The notes below the pieces were generated by a model. It was not told the DNA's origin. It saw only the letters and a program-made list of their open reading frames with translations, and searched no databases. 64,000 nucleotides of DNA from Rhodoferax antarcticus ANT.BR (GTDB lineage Bacteria; Pseudomonadota; Gammaproteobacteria; Burkholderiales; Burkholderiaceae_C): NCBI RefSeq assembly GCF_001938565.1, contig NZ_MSYM01000001.1, positions 62,001-126,000 of the forward strand, given 5' to 3'. The position numbers were made by a program, and so were the translations under genes. This document shows, one piece after another, positions 53,832 through 61,729 of the stretch; within the stretch, counting starts at the first letter, position 1; each line of letters starts with the position of its first letter.

Positions 53832-54929
53832 ATGGACATTGCTGCGCTGGTAGAAACGTATGGTGAAAAAGTCATTCTGGCCCTGGGTGGCCTGGTCATT
53901 GGCGTGCTATTCGGATTTTTCGCCCAGCGCTCCAAGTTTTGTCTGAGAGCCGCCACGCTAGAGTTTTGGCACCGCACCTTTGGCGAAAAAATCGCTGTTT
54001 GGCTGCTGGCCTTTTCGGCCGCTGTGGTCGGGGTGCAAGTTCTTATTCTGACAAACCACATGGATATCAGCGCGGCACGGCAGATCTCAGCCACAGGCAG
54101 CATGTCTGGCGCATTAATTGGCGGCTTATTTTTCGGGGCTGGCATGATCCTGACGCGGGGCTGCGCCAGCCGCCTGCTCGTTTTGTCTGCCAACGGCAAT
54201 TTGCGCGCCCTGCTCTCCGGGCTTATTTTTGCGGTTACCGCGCAAGCCGCTTTGGGTGGCGTTTTGTCGCCTTGGCGTGAATCCATCAGCAGCTGGTGGA
54301 CGGTGGATGGTGGCACCGCTCGCAACCTGCTCGCCCTGACAGGCGTGGGCACCTGGGGTGGCTTGATTTTTGGTTTGATCTGGATGGCCGCGGCGCTTTT
54401 CTTTGCGGTTCGCAGCGGCTGGGGCCTTTGGAAGTGGGTCGGTGGTCTGGGCGTCGGCTTGGCGGTTGCTGCTGCATGGGGCTTCAACTATCTGATTGCC
54501 AACAATTCATTCCAGGTGGTGCCAGTGCAGGGCCTGACCTTCAGCGGCCCCTCTGCTGAGTGGTTGATGCGCGTGATGTCCACCAATGCCCCGGAGATTG
54601 GCTTCAGCTTTGGCATGTTACCGGGCGTGTTCATCGGCTCCTTCATCGGCGCCTGGGTAGGCAAAGACTTCAAGCTGGAGGGTTTTAGCGACGGTTATGG
54701 CATGCGCCGCTATATTTTTGGCGCCATCTTCATGGGCTTCGGTTCCATGCTGGCCGGTGGCTGCGCTGTCGGCGCAGGCATTACCGGTGGGGCCATTTTT
54801 GCCACCACGGCGTGGATGGCCTTGGTCGGCATGTGGGCCGGTGCGGGCTTGATGGATCGGGTGATTGACAGTCCGAAGTCGATAGCCGCATCTGCAGGGG
54901 CGGCCAACGAAGCGCGGATCGCGCCCTGA
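53832..54929 (+). CDS. YeeE/YedE (DUF395) family transporter, probable thiosulfate/sulfur uptake
   Basis: A 365-residue membrane protein with two DUF395 halves, visible as the paired conserved-Cys segments ILTRGCASRLLVLSANG and MLAGGCAVGAGITGG, and about nine hydrophobic segments. YeeE/TsuA family members import thiosulfate through a Cys relay (family knowledge); substrate here is inferred from context. Start at the ATG 53832 rather than the upstream in-frame TTG. It is divergent from the SoxW-like gene. A broken paralogue lies at 52038-52384. Confidence 0.9.
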   Translation: MDIAALVETYGEKVILALGGLVIGVLFGFFAQRSKFCLRAATLEFWHRTFGEKIAVWLLAFSAAVVGVQVLILTNHMDISAARQISATGSMSGALIGGLFFGAGMILTRGCASRLLVLSANGNLRALLSGLIFAVTAQAALGGVLSPWRESISSWWTVDGGTARNLLALTGVGTWGGLIFGLIWMAAALFFAVRSGWGLWKWVGGLGVGLAVAAAWGFNYLIANNSFQVVPVQGLTFSGPSAEWLMRVMSTNAPEIGFSFGMLPGVFIGSFIGAWVGKDFKLEGFSDGYGMRRYIFGAIFMGFGSMLAGGCAVGAGITGGAIFATTAWMALVGMWAGAGLMDRVIDSPKSIAASAGAANEARIAP

Positions 54930-54983
54930 ATCACCCGCAGCGTTTCGCCACGTTTGGCCACGTTTAGACGCAGTTATCCGCGT

Positions 54984-55574
54984 TTATTGGCCGCTGACAT
55001 ACTCGGCCACAGCGGCCATCTCCAGTGGCGAAAGATTGGCAGCGACTGAATGCATCACCGCGTTGTCATTGGTGCGCTCACGTTTGCCAAAAAGCTTGAG
55101 TTGGGCTTGCACATAGCTGGCGTACTGACCTGCCAAGCGCGGTAAGGAAGCCGTTCCCATGCCGTCTTTACCATGACAGGTCGCGCAGGAAGGCAGGCCG
55201 CTGAACTTGTTCCCCTTGTAAAAAATATAGCGTCCTACCGCCGCCAGGTCAGGGTCTTTCACGGTTTCCGGCGGGGCAGATTTGGCTGCAAAGTACTTGC
55301 CCAGCGCCTCCATCTCTTCAGGGGTCAGGCGGCTGACCATGTCGATCATGGCAGTGTTCTTGCGCTTGCCTGACTTGAAATTCTCAAGCTGTTTGGCAAT
55401 GTACTCGGCGTGTTGCCCGGCCAGTTTGGGAAACACTTCACTGGCGGATTCGCCCTCTTCACCGTGGCACAAGAAGCAGGAGCCCATGACAATTTTTTTG
55501 GCGCGGGCCTGATCAGCTTCAGCCCAACTGTTGCCAGCCACCAATAAAGCCGCTAGCAACCAAGCTACTTTCAT
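54984..55574 (-). CDS. Dihaem cytochrome c4-type protein
   Basis: A 196-residue periplasmic dihaem cytochrome: signal peptide MKVAWLLAALLVAGNSWA, haem motifs CFLCHGEEGES and CATCHGKDGMG, each half with the matching Met-ligand region (KNTAMIDMVSRLTPEEMEAL and DNAVMHSVAANLSPLEMAAV). Internal duplication is typical of cytochrome c4. It probably takes electrons from the adjacent flavocytochrome. The ATG at 55574 (or the one next to it) fits the leader; an upstream in-frame extension overlaps fccB and is rejected. Confidence 0.92.
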   Translation of the reverse strand: MKVAWLLAALLVAGNSWAEADQARAKKIVMGSCFLCHGEEGESASEVFPKLAGQHAEYIAKQLENFKSGKRKNTAMIDMVSRLTPEEMEALGKYFAAKSAPPETVKDPDLAAVGRYIFYKGNKFSGLPSCATCHGKDGMGTASLPRLAGQYASYVQAQLKLFGKRERTNDNAVMHSVAANLSPLEMAAVAEYVSGQ

Positions 55575-55590
55575 CATAGACACCACCGAT

Positions 55591-56880
55591 TCAGCGTAAG
55601 GTGTCGGTCCAAATGCCACGCGCCCAAGCCAGCGCCACGCGGCCTTCAAGCTCGTTGGCAGCCTTGGAGACACCGCCTGAACCGGGCACCGCCACCATGG
55701 TCTGCTTTTGCGCGTCATAGGCATGGACACTGGCCACATGCGCGGCATCTTCAGTCCCCATGAAGCTGTAGCAGACATTGTTGTAGATCGGGGCCTGGTT
55801 GGGTGTCTTACCGGTCAGCAGGGCCACCACCGCAGCGGCGCAGGTTTTGCCATGCTGATTGGCCATGTGACCTGACTTGGGCATGGCTGGCGCGATCTGG
55901 ATCGCATCCCCGATGATGTGAACATTCTTCGCGACCTTGGATTCAAAAGTCAAGAAATCGACCTCACACCAGCGCTTGTTAGCGGTGGCAAAGCCGCTCT
56001 TCACCGCCATCTCACCGGCTCGCATGTTGGGCAAGACGTTGAGCACATTGGCTTTGATGTCGCCATTGAACTCAAATTTCAGCGTGCCGGTGGCAGCATC
56101 GACATCCGACAGCACATGCTTGGGCCGGTACTCCACCATGCCCGGGTAACGATCCGCCCACGCCTTTTTGAACAGCCCGGCCTTGGAGGTGACATCGTCA
56201 TTGGCATCCAGAATAAGAACCTTCGACTTGGGCTTGGCCTGGCTGAAATAACTCGCCACCTGGCAAGCGCGCTCGTAGGGTCCAGGCGGGCAGCGATAAG
56301 GCGCCAACGCAATGGCCAGCGCGTAGACACCGCCGTCGGGCATGGCTTCAAGCTGCTTGCGCAAGGCCAAGGTTTGGGCACCCGCTTTCCAGGCATGCAG
56401 CACCTGGTCTTTGGCGCCAGCTAAGGCCATGCCAGGCAGGGTTTCCCACATGAAATCAATACCGGGAGACAAAATCAAGCGGTCATAAGGCAACTCACCA
56501 CCCCCCGCCAACCGCACCAGGCACCTGTCCGGATCAATCGTGGTGACCACATCACGCACCAGCTTGACGCCATGATTCTTAACCAGCGCGTCATAAGACA
56601 AGGTGATGTCCGCCATGGTTTTGGTACCGCCCAGCACCAGATTAGAAATCGGGCAGGAGATGAATGAAGCATTGGGCTCCACCAGCGTCACCGAAATACC
56701 GTAGTCAGACCACATGCGCACATATTTCGCAGCTGTGGCACCGCCAAAACCACCGCCGACCACCACCACTTTCAAGCCGTTGTCACCCGGCGTGGTGGCA
56801 CAACCCGACAAAAAGCCAAGCGATCCCAAAGCGCCTGCAGCGCCGATTGAGCCTACAAATTGACGACGTTTCATATTCAT
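55591..56880 (-). CDS. fccB: Flavocytochrome c sulfide dehydrogenase, flavoprotein subunit
   Basis: Periplasmic sulfide:cytochrome c oxidoreductase flavoprotein (also called SoxF). The 429 residues have an RR leader (MKRRQFVGSIGAAGALGSLG) ending FLSGC, suggesting a Tat-exported lipoprotein. FAD-binding VVVVGGGFGGATAAKYV, the redox/FAD-linked Cys regions SFISCPISNLVLGG and YRCPPGPYERAC, and VHIIGDA are present. It follows fccA on the minus strand and is followed by the c4 gene. Confidence 0.94.
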   Translation of the reverse strand: MNMKRRQFVGSIGAAGALGSLGFLSGCATTPGDNGLKVVVVGGGFGGATAAKYVRMWSDYGISVTLVEPNASFISCPISNLVLGGTKTMADITLSYDALVKNHGVKLVRDVVTTIDPDRCLVRLAGGGELPYDRLILSPGIDFMWETLPGMALAGAKDQVLHAWKAGAQTLALRKQLEAMPDGGVYALAIALAPYRCPPGPYERACQVASYFSQAKPKSKVLILDANDDVTSKAGLFKKAWADRYPGMVEYRPKHVLSDVDAATGTLKFEFNGDIKANVLNVLPNMRAGEMAVKSGFATANKRWCEVDFLTFESKVAKNVHIIGDAIQIAPAMPKSGHMANQHGKTCAAAVVALLTGKTPNQAPIYNNVCYSFMGTEDAAHVASVHAYDAQKQTMVAVPGSGGVSKAANELEGRVALAWARGIWTDTLR

Positions 56881-56889
56881 CTCCTTGAC

Positions 56890-57183
56890 TTATTTTTTGA
56901 GGGCAGAGAAGTAACTCGCCAGTTGCTCGATCTGCGCGTCCGAGTAACCCTTGGAGAGTTGGTGCATCAAGGTAGCCGGCTTGGCGCCGGATTTGAAATC
57001 CACCAGCTTTTTGGTCAACTCCTCTTTAGGCACGCCCGCCAGGCTGTCCATGCCCGGCTGTGCAATGCCCAGGCTGCCATGACAGGCTGAACAGGAGGAT
57101 GCCATGCCACGAACCTGAAGGTCGTCAGCGCTGGCCCAAGTTGATATCAGGGCGAGACACAGGCTCGCAAGCAGTTTGGTCAT
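56890..57183 (-). CDS. fccA: Flavocytochrome c sulfide dehydrogenase, small haem subunit (monohaem)
   Basis: A 97-residue periplasmic cytochrome c with signal peptide (MTKLLASLCLALISTWASA) and one haem motif, SSCSACHGSLG (about 32). The C-terminal GYSDAQIEQLASYFSALKK is the class I cytochrome c end helix. Next to fccB, nine bases upstream of it, so it is probably the electron-accepting subunit. AAGGGA lies before the start. Confidence 0.88.
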   Translation of the reverse strand: MTKLLASLCLALISTWASADDLQVRGMASSCSACHGSLGIAQPGMDSLAGVPKEELTKKLVDFKSGAKPATLMHQLSKGYSDAQIEQLASYFSALKK

Positions 57184-57375
57184 TTGTTGTTCCCTTTTTT
57201 CGTGCGCGATTCAACGGGGGTATCCGGTCGGGCTGCAAGCCCTCGTGGCGCGCCATGGTAGCGCGCGGTGCCCGCCGTGCAGTACCGGGCAAACCCGAAC
57301 AAACAGGGTAAACCTATCGACTAACCCAGGGTGTGAAGGCCGATGCCGTGCGCCAAAACCCAGTTGGCGCTCGCC

Positions 57376-57711
57376 TCAAGAAGCTGCTTTGGCGGCAATG
57401 TCGTGGCAAACAGCTTCACAAATAGCGACGATGCGTTGGTCAGCAATGCGGTAAAAAATTTGCACCCCTTCGCGCCGTTTGGCCACAAGGCCGGCCTGAT
57501 ACAAGGTGTTCAGGTGCTGCGACATGTTGGGCTGGGTGGTGTGGACGCGCGTCAGGAGGTAACTCACGTTTTTTTCGCCATCACACAGGCAATTGATGAT
57601 CTTCAGGCGCATAGGCGCTGACATCACCCGAAACAATTCAGCGGCAGATTCAAACGTCTCGTCTGTCTTGATGACAGCCGGTTGACCCTCGGCTGGAAGT
57701 GGAATAGCCAT
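57376..57711 (-). CDS. ArsR-family regulator, SqrR/BigR/SoxR-like
   Basis: A 111-residue winged-helix repressor. The DNA-binding helix is TTQPNMSQHLNTLYQAGLVAKRREG with the beta-wing QIFYRIAD. Cysteines at 41, 43, 98 and 102 (IINCLCDGEK and AICEAVCHD) resemble the Cys pair of persulfide-sensing SqrR/BigR (Cys in helices 2 and 5; family knowledge), so it may sense reactive sulfur. It is upstream of and co-directional with fccA-fccB-c4, the likely targets. Start ATG at 57711. Confidence 0.86.
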   Translation of the reverse strand: MAIPLPAEGQPAVIKTDETFESAAELFRVMSAPMRLKIINCLCDGEKNVSYLLTRVHTTQPNMSQHLNTLYQAGLVAKRREGVQIFYRIADQRIVAICEAVCHDIAAKAAS

Positions 57712-57839
57712 GACAATAAACCTTGGTCAAACCTTGTGGGGTTTTGAATGGTTGCGACGCCGCTAACTGGCCATCGCCTTGCACAAGTTTTGGATTGTAG
57801 TGGTGTCAACCACGCGACTGACCTATTGCAAGCAGCGCG

Positions 57840-59144
57840 TCAGGCTTGATAAACCACCCGGCCGCCCACCAGGGTGCAGCGCACGCGCCCAGGTAGCTCG
57901 TAGCCCGAAAACGGTGTGTGTTTGCCTTGGCTCACCAGCGTCTCAGCCTGAACGGTCCAAACGGCTTGCGGGTCAAACACGCACAGATCGCCTAAGCCGC
58001 CGACCGCCAGATGACCGGTGCGCCCCAGTCGCGTGCCCAGTGCCTTGCCAAGCAATTGCGCCGGGCCGTCAGTGACCACCGACAACGCGCGCTGCAGGGG
58101 CACGTCGCTATCCAGATGCCATTTGTAGGCCAGGCTCAGCAACAACTCCAGCCCGGTAGCCCCCGGCTCGCTCTCGGCAAATGGCAGCATCTTGGCATCG
58201 TCATCGACTGGCGTGTGGTCTGACACCAGCGCGTCAATCGTGCCGTCAGCCAGCCCGGCGCGCAGGGCGTCGCGGTCACGCTGCTGGCGCAGCGGCGGGT
58301 TCAAGCGGGCGCGGCTGTCAAAGTAGCCCATGTCGGTGTCGGTCAGGTGAAGTGAGTTGATGCTGACATCACAGGTCAGCGCCAGCCCCTGCGCCTTGGC
58401 CTGGCGCACCAGTTCGACCCCGGCAGCACTGCTGATGCGGCACAGGTGCACACGCGCGCTGGTGGCACGCATCAGCTCGAAAATGGTGTGCATCGCAATG
58501 GTTTCGGCCATTACCGGCACACCACTGAGCCCCATGCGGGTCGCCAGCGGACCGCTGGCAGCCACACCCTGGCCCAGAAATGCGTCTTGCGGACGCAGCC
58601 AGACGGCATAACCAAAGCTGCTGGCGTACTGAAAAGCCCGCTGCAAAATCTGCGTGTTGGACAGGGCCACCTCGGCCTGGCTGAAGGCCACGCAGCCTGC
58701 TTCGGTCAGCTCGACCATCTCGGTCAGGGTGGTGCCTTGCAGGTTACGCGTCAGGGCGCCCAGCGGGTAAACGCGCGCCTGCTGCAGCTTCTCGGCGCGA
58801 AAACGCAGCATCTCCACCAAGCCAGACTCATCAAGCACCGGGTCGGTGTCGGGCTGGCAGACCAGGCTGGTGATGCCGCCCGCCACCGCGGCGGACATTT
58901 CAGACTCCAGCATGCAAGCGTGTTCGTAGCCCGGCTCACGCAGGCGCACCGCCAAGTCCACCAGGCCGGGCAATACCAGGCAGTCGGTGGCATCAATGGT
59001 AAGTTCTGGCTGAAAATCAGACGCTATATTTCCGATAGCTACTACCGCATTACCAGCAAGGGCTACATCGGCTTTTTGATCATAAGCGCTGGCGGGGTCA
59101 ATGACCCGGCCACCCTGGATCAGCACCGTTTTGGGTGTATTCAT
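57840..59144 (-). CDS. Dihydroorotase-like protein PyrC' (non-catalytic)
   Basis: A 434-residue amidohydrolase-fold protein of the PyrC' type that partners aspartate carbamoyltransferase. Where active dihydroorotase has the metal-binding DxHxHLREPG, this one has DLAVRLREPG, so both metal-ligand His are missing. It follows pyrB after 24 bases. Residues about 17-36 (SAYDQKADVALAGNAVVAIG) are encoded by an in-frame copy of the dispersed repeat. Family knowledge: such inactive homologues serve as structural partners of PyrB. Confidence 0.93.
   Translation of the reverse strand: MNTPKTVLIQGGRVIDPASAYDQKADVALAGNAVVAIGNIASDFQPELTIDATDCLVLPGLVDLAVRLREPGYEHACMLESEMSAAVAGGITSLVCQPDTDPVLDESGLVEMLRFRAEKLQQARVYPLGALTRNLQGTTLTEMVELTEAGCVAFSQAEVALSNTQILQRAFQYASSFGYAVWLRPQDAFLGQGVAASGPLATRMGLSGVPVMAETIAMHTIFELMRATSARVHLCRISSAAGVELVRQAKAQGLALTCDVSINSLHLTDTDMGYFDSRARLNPPLRQQRDRDALRAGLADGTIDALVSDHTPVDDDAKMLPFAESEPGATGLELLLSLAYKWHLDSDVPLQRALSVVTDGPAQLLGKALGTRLGRTGHLAVGGLGDLCVFDPQAVWTVQAETLVSQGKHTPFSGYELPGRVRCTLVGGRVVYQA
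59025..59085 (+). repeat. Dispersed repeat, copy 9, in frame inside the pyrC' gene
   Basis: GATAGCTACT (59034-59043), 14 bases, AAGGGCTA (59058-59065). Block spacing is exactly as in intergenic copies. The PyrC' frame passes through on the minus strand without a stop, at residues about 20-36. Confidence 0.78.
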
Positions 59145-59168
59145 AACAGTCTTTTCAATGAATAGGGT

Positions 59169-60131
59169 TCAGGGCTCGTTGCCCGCGACGATGCTCATCA
59201 CCGCCATGCGCACCGCAATACCAAAGGTGACCTGCGGCAAGATCACGCTGTGCGCGCCGTCAACCACCGCCGAGTCGATCTCGACCCCGCGGTTGATCGG
59301 GCCGGGGTGCATCACGATGGCGTCGGACTTGGCCAGTTGCAGCTTCTCGGGGGTGAGGCCAAAACTCTTGAAAAACTCCTGGCTCGATGGCAGTAAAGCA
59401 CCGCTCATGCGTTCGTTTTGCAGGCGCAACATGATGATCACGTCGCAGTCCTTGATGCCTTCTTCGAGCGTGTGACAAACCCGTACCCCCATCTGCGCCA
59501 TGTCGCTGGGCACCAGCGTTTTGGGCCCGACCACCCGCACCTCGGCACAGCCCAGGGTGGTCAGGGCGTGGATGTCGGAGCGTGCCACGCGGGAGTGCAG
59601 CACGTCACCCACAATGGCCACGGTCAGGTTGGAGAAGTCTTTTTTATAGTGCCGGATGGTGTACATGTCCAGCAGACCCTGGGTGGGGTGCGCGTGGCGG
59701 CCGTCACCGGCGTTAACCACATGCACATGCGGCGCGACATGCTGGGCAATCAAGTACGGCGCGCCCGACTCGCTGTGGCGCACCACAAACAAGTCGGCGG
59801 CCATGGCGCTGAGGTTGGCGATGGTGTCGAGCAGCGACTCGCCTTTGGACGCCGAGGACTTGGCAATGTCCAGGTTGATCACGTCAGCGCTCAGGCGTTT
59901 GGCGGCAATCTCAAAGGTGGTGCGGGTGCGGGTGGAGTTCTCGAAAAACAGGTTGAAAACACTTTTGCCCCGCAACAGCGGCACCTTTTTGACCTCACGG
60001 TCGCCCACCGAGACAAAGTTGGTGGCGGTGTCGAGCACCTGCGTCAGCACACTTTTCGGCAGCCCTTCGGTGGACAGCAGGTGGATCAGCTCACCGTTTT
60101 TATTGAGTTGCGGGTTGTTTTTGTAGAGCAT
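59169..60131 (-). CDS. pyrB: Aspartate carbamoyltransferase catalytic chain
   Basis: First committed step of pyrimidine synthesis: carbamoyl phosphate plus aspartate. The 320 residues carry [18 protein letters not shown] (phosphate loop STRT), [33 protein letters not shown] and [14 protein letters not shown]. Only two bases separate it from pyrR upstream. PyrB of this length needs the PyrC' partner, encoded just downstream. Confidence 0.97.
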   Translation of the reverse strand: MLYKNNPQLNKNGELIHLLSTEGLPKSVLTQVLDTATNFVSVGDREVKKVPLLRGKSVFNLFFENSTRTRTTFEIAAKRLSADVINLDIAKSSASKGESLLDTIANLSAMAADLFVVRHSESGAPYLIAQHVAPHVHVVNAGDGRHAHPTQGLLDMYTIRHYKKDFSNLTVAIVGDVLHSRVARSDIHALTTLGCAEVRVVGPKTLVPSDMAQMGVRVCHTLEEGIKDCDVIIMLRLQNERMSGALLPSSQEFFKSFGLTPEKLQLAKSDAIVMHPGPINRGVEIDSAVVDGAHSVILPQVTFGIAVRMAVMSIVAGNEP

Positions 60132-60133
60132 GG

Positions 60134-60631
60134 TTAACGCGCTTTCACATTGAAACTGAATTGGCCGGCCTCATCGCGCGCCAGGCTGAGCGATTGATTC
60201 GCGGCCAGATGGATGCGTGCGGCGCAAATGTCAGGGGCAATCGGCAGCTCGCGCCCACCGCGGTCCACCAGCACGGCAAGCCGGATGTAGGCCGGGCGGC
60301 CAAAGTCAAACAGTTCGTTGACCACGGCACGGATGGTGCGCCCGGTGAACAACACGTCATCCAGCAGCAAAATCTGCGCGCCGTTCACATCAAACGGAAT
60401 CTGCGTTTGCGCAGCGGCGGTCATGCCGCGGCTGGCGTAGTCGTCGCGGTGCATGGCCGAGGAGATCACCCCAATCGGCTCGCTCAAAGCCAGATCTTGC
60501 TGCAAGCGTTCTGCCAGCCAAACCCCACCCGAAGTGATACCCATCAGGCGCATGCCGGGTTTGAAGAGTCCGCGCACGCTGTCCAACAAGTCGCTGTAGA
60601 GGGCTTCGGCATCCAATTCGAGCATGCTCAT
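60134..60631 (-). CDS. pyrR: Bifunctional pyr operon regulator / uracil phosphoribosyltransferase PyrR
   Basis: A 165-residue type I PRTase-fold protein. The PRPP-binding motif reads [17 protein letters not shown], preceded by [16 protein letters not shown] and followed by [12 protein letters not shown]. In many bacteria PyrR binds pyr mRNA to control attenuation (family knowledge); no attenuator was recognised in the leader here. The start overlaps the ruvX stop by four bases. Confidence 0.95.
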   Translation of the reverse strand: MSMLELDAEALYSDLLDSVRGLFKPGMRLMGITSGGVWLAERLQQDLALSEPIGVISSAMHRDDYASRGMTAAAQTQIPFDVNGAQILLLDDVLFTGRTIRAVVNELFDFGRPAYIRLAVLVDRGGRELPIAPDICAARIHLAANQSLSLARDEAGQFSFNVKAR

Positions 60632-61050
60632 GGGAGGTTCCTTAAAAATTGTTCCAGGATGATGCAGGCCGCCGCCGCATCGGCATCGCGCGCACCGCCA
60701 GACAAGGCTTCGGTGGTGGTGTAACGCTCGTCCACCTCAAACACCGGCAGATTGAAGCGGCCGTGCAATTGCCGCGCAAAACGCCGGGCGCGCACAGTGT
60801 TGTCATGCGCTGCACCGTCCGGGTGAAACGGCACACCGACCACCAGCGCGTCGGGCTGCCAGGTTTTAAGCTGGGCGGCGATCTTGATGAAGCGTGCGTC
60901 GCCCTCGGCGGCGATGGTGCCTTGCGGCTGGGCGGTGCGCAGCAGACGGTTGCCCACCGCAAAGCCGGTGCGTTTCACGCCAAAGTCCAGCGCAAGAAAA
61001 GTCTGCAAATTATGTGCTACAACAAACGTAGCTACTGGCGCTTGATTCAT
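60628..61050 (-). CDS. ruvX: Holliday junction resolvase RuvX (YqgF)
   Basis: RNase H-fold nuclease implicated in rRNA 3'-end maturation and recombination. Active-site regions are FLALDFGVKRTGFAVG (Asp), VVGVPFHPDG (Pro/Asp region) and VFEVDERYTTTEAL (Glu, and Asp in ALSGGARDADAAAA). Start options are the ATG codons at 61074 and 61050; both lie inside repeat copy 10, so the N-terminus (MNQAPVATFVVAHNLQTF) is repeat-encoded. A TTG nearer FLALDFG is possible. Confidence 0.92.
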   Translation of the reverse strand: MNQAPVATFVVAHNLQTFLALDFGVKRTGFAVGNRLLRTAQPQGTIAAEGDARFIKIAAQLKTWQPDALVVGVPFHPDGAAHDNTVRARRFARQLHGRFNLPVFEVDERYTTTEALSGGARDADAAAACIILEQFLRNLP

Positions 61051-61075
61051 AAGGGCTAGAGCCGTATTTGGCACT
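61020..61075 (+). repeat. Dispersed repeat, copy 10, overlapping the ruvX start
   Basis: CGTAGCTACT, 14 bases, AAGGGCTAGAGCCGTATTTG. Spacing as in the other copies. On the minus strand it provides the possible start codons of ruvX. Confidence 0.88.
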
Positions 61076-61095
61076 TAAACGGTAAGGGGCAGACC

Positions 61096-61695
61096 TCAGG
61101 CATGACCTGCATCGTTGAGCAGCATCCAGGCTTCCAGCCCCAGCAGTTGCAGCGCTTGGTCGTAGCGCTGGTCTACCGGGGTGTCGAAGATCACGCGCAC
61201 GTCGGCCTCGACGGTGATCCAACTGTTGTCGATCAGCTCAGACTCCAGCTGCCCCTCGCCCCAGGCCGAATAACCCAAAGAAACCATCACTTGGCGCGGG
61301 CCGGACCCGGTGGAAATGGCTTCCAGCACATCGCGTGAAGTGGTCATTTCCAGACCACCGGGGATCATCAGTGTGCAGGAGTACACCGGTTCTTCGGGCT
61401 TATCGGCGTCTTTGAAGATGGCTTCGTGCAGCACAAAACCGCGCTCGGTTTGCACCGGGCCACCGAAAAACACCGGGGCGTCGCCCAGGTCGGGGCGCAG
61501 CAAAGGCAGCTCCAACTTGTCAAACATGCCTTTGAGCGAAATCTCGCAGGGTTTGTTGATCACCAGGCCTAAAGCACCGCGGTGGCTGTGCTCACACAGG
61601 TAAACGACGCTGCGTGAAAAAAGCGGATCCTGCAGGCTGGGCATGGCGATCAAAAAATGATTCGTCAGGTTGGTGGGGGCAGAATCAGAACTCAT
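61096..61695 (-). CDS. yqgE: YqgE/AlgH family (DUF179) protein
   Basis: A 199-residue protein of unknown molecular role, conserved next to ruvX. It begins MSSDSAPTNLTNHFLIAMPS and has PLFSRSVVYLCEHSHRGALG, VFFGGPVQTERGFVLH and SLGYSAWGEGQLESELIDNS, the DUF179 signatures. The ATG at 61695 is selected; codons further upstream lie inside the photolyase gene. Its start codon (CAT on the plus strand) overlaps a possible photolyase ATG. Confidence 0.94.
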   Translation of the reverse strand: MSSDSAPTNLTNHFLIAMPSLQDPLFSRSVVYLCEHSHRGALGLVINKPCEISLKGMFDKLELPLLRPDLGDAPVFFGGPVQTERGFVLHEAIFKDADKPEEPVYSCTLMIPGGLEMTTSRDVLEAISTGSGPRQVMVSLGYSAWGEGQLESELIDNSWITVEADVRVIFDTPVDQRYDQALQLLGLEAWMLLNDAGHA

Positions 61696-61729
61696 GAAAA
61701 CCATTTTAGCGACGAACACCCCCCAAGAC

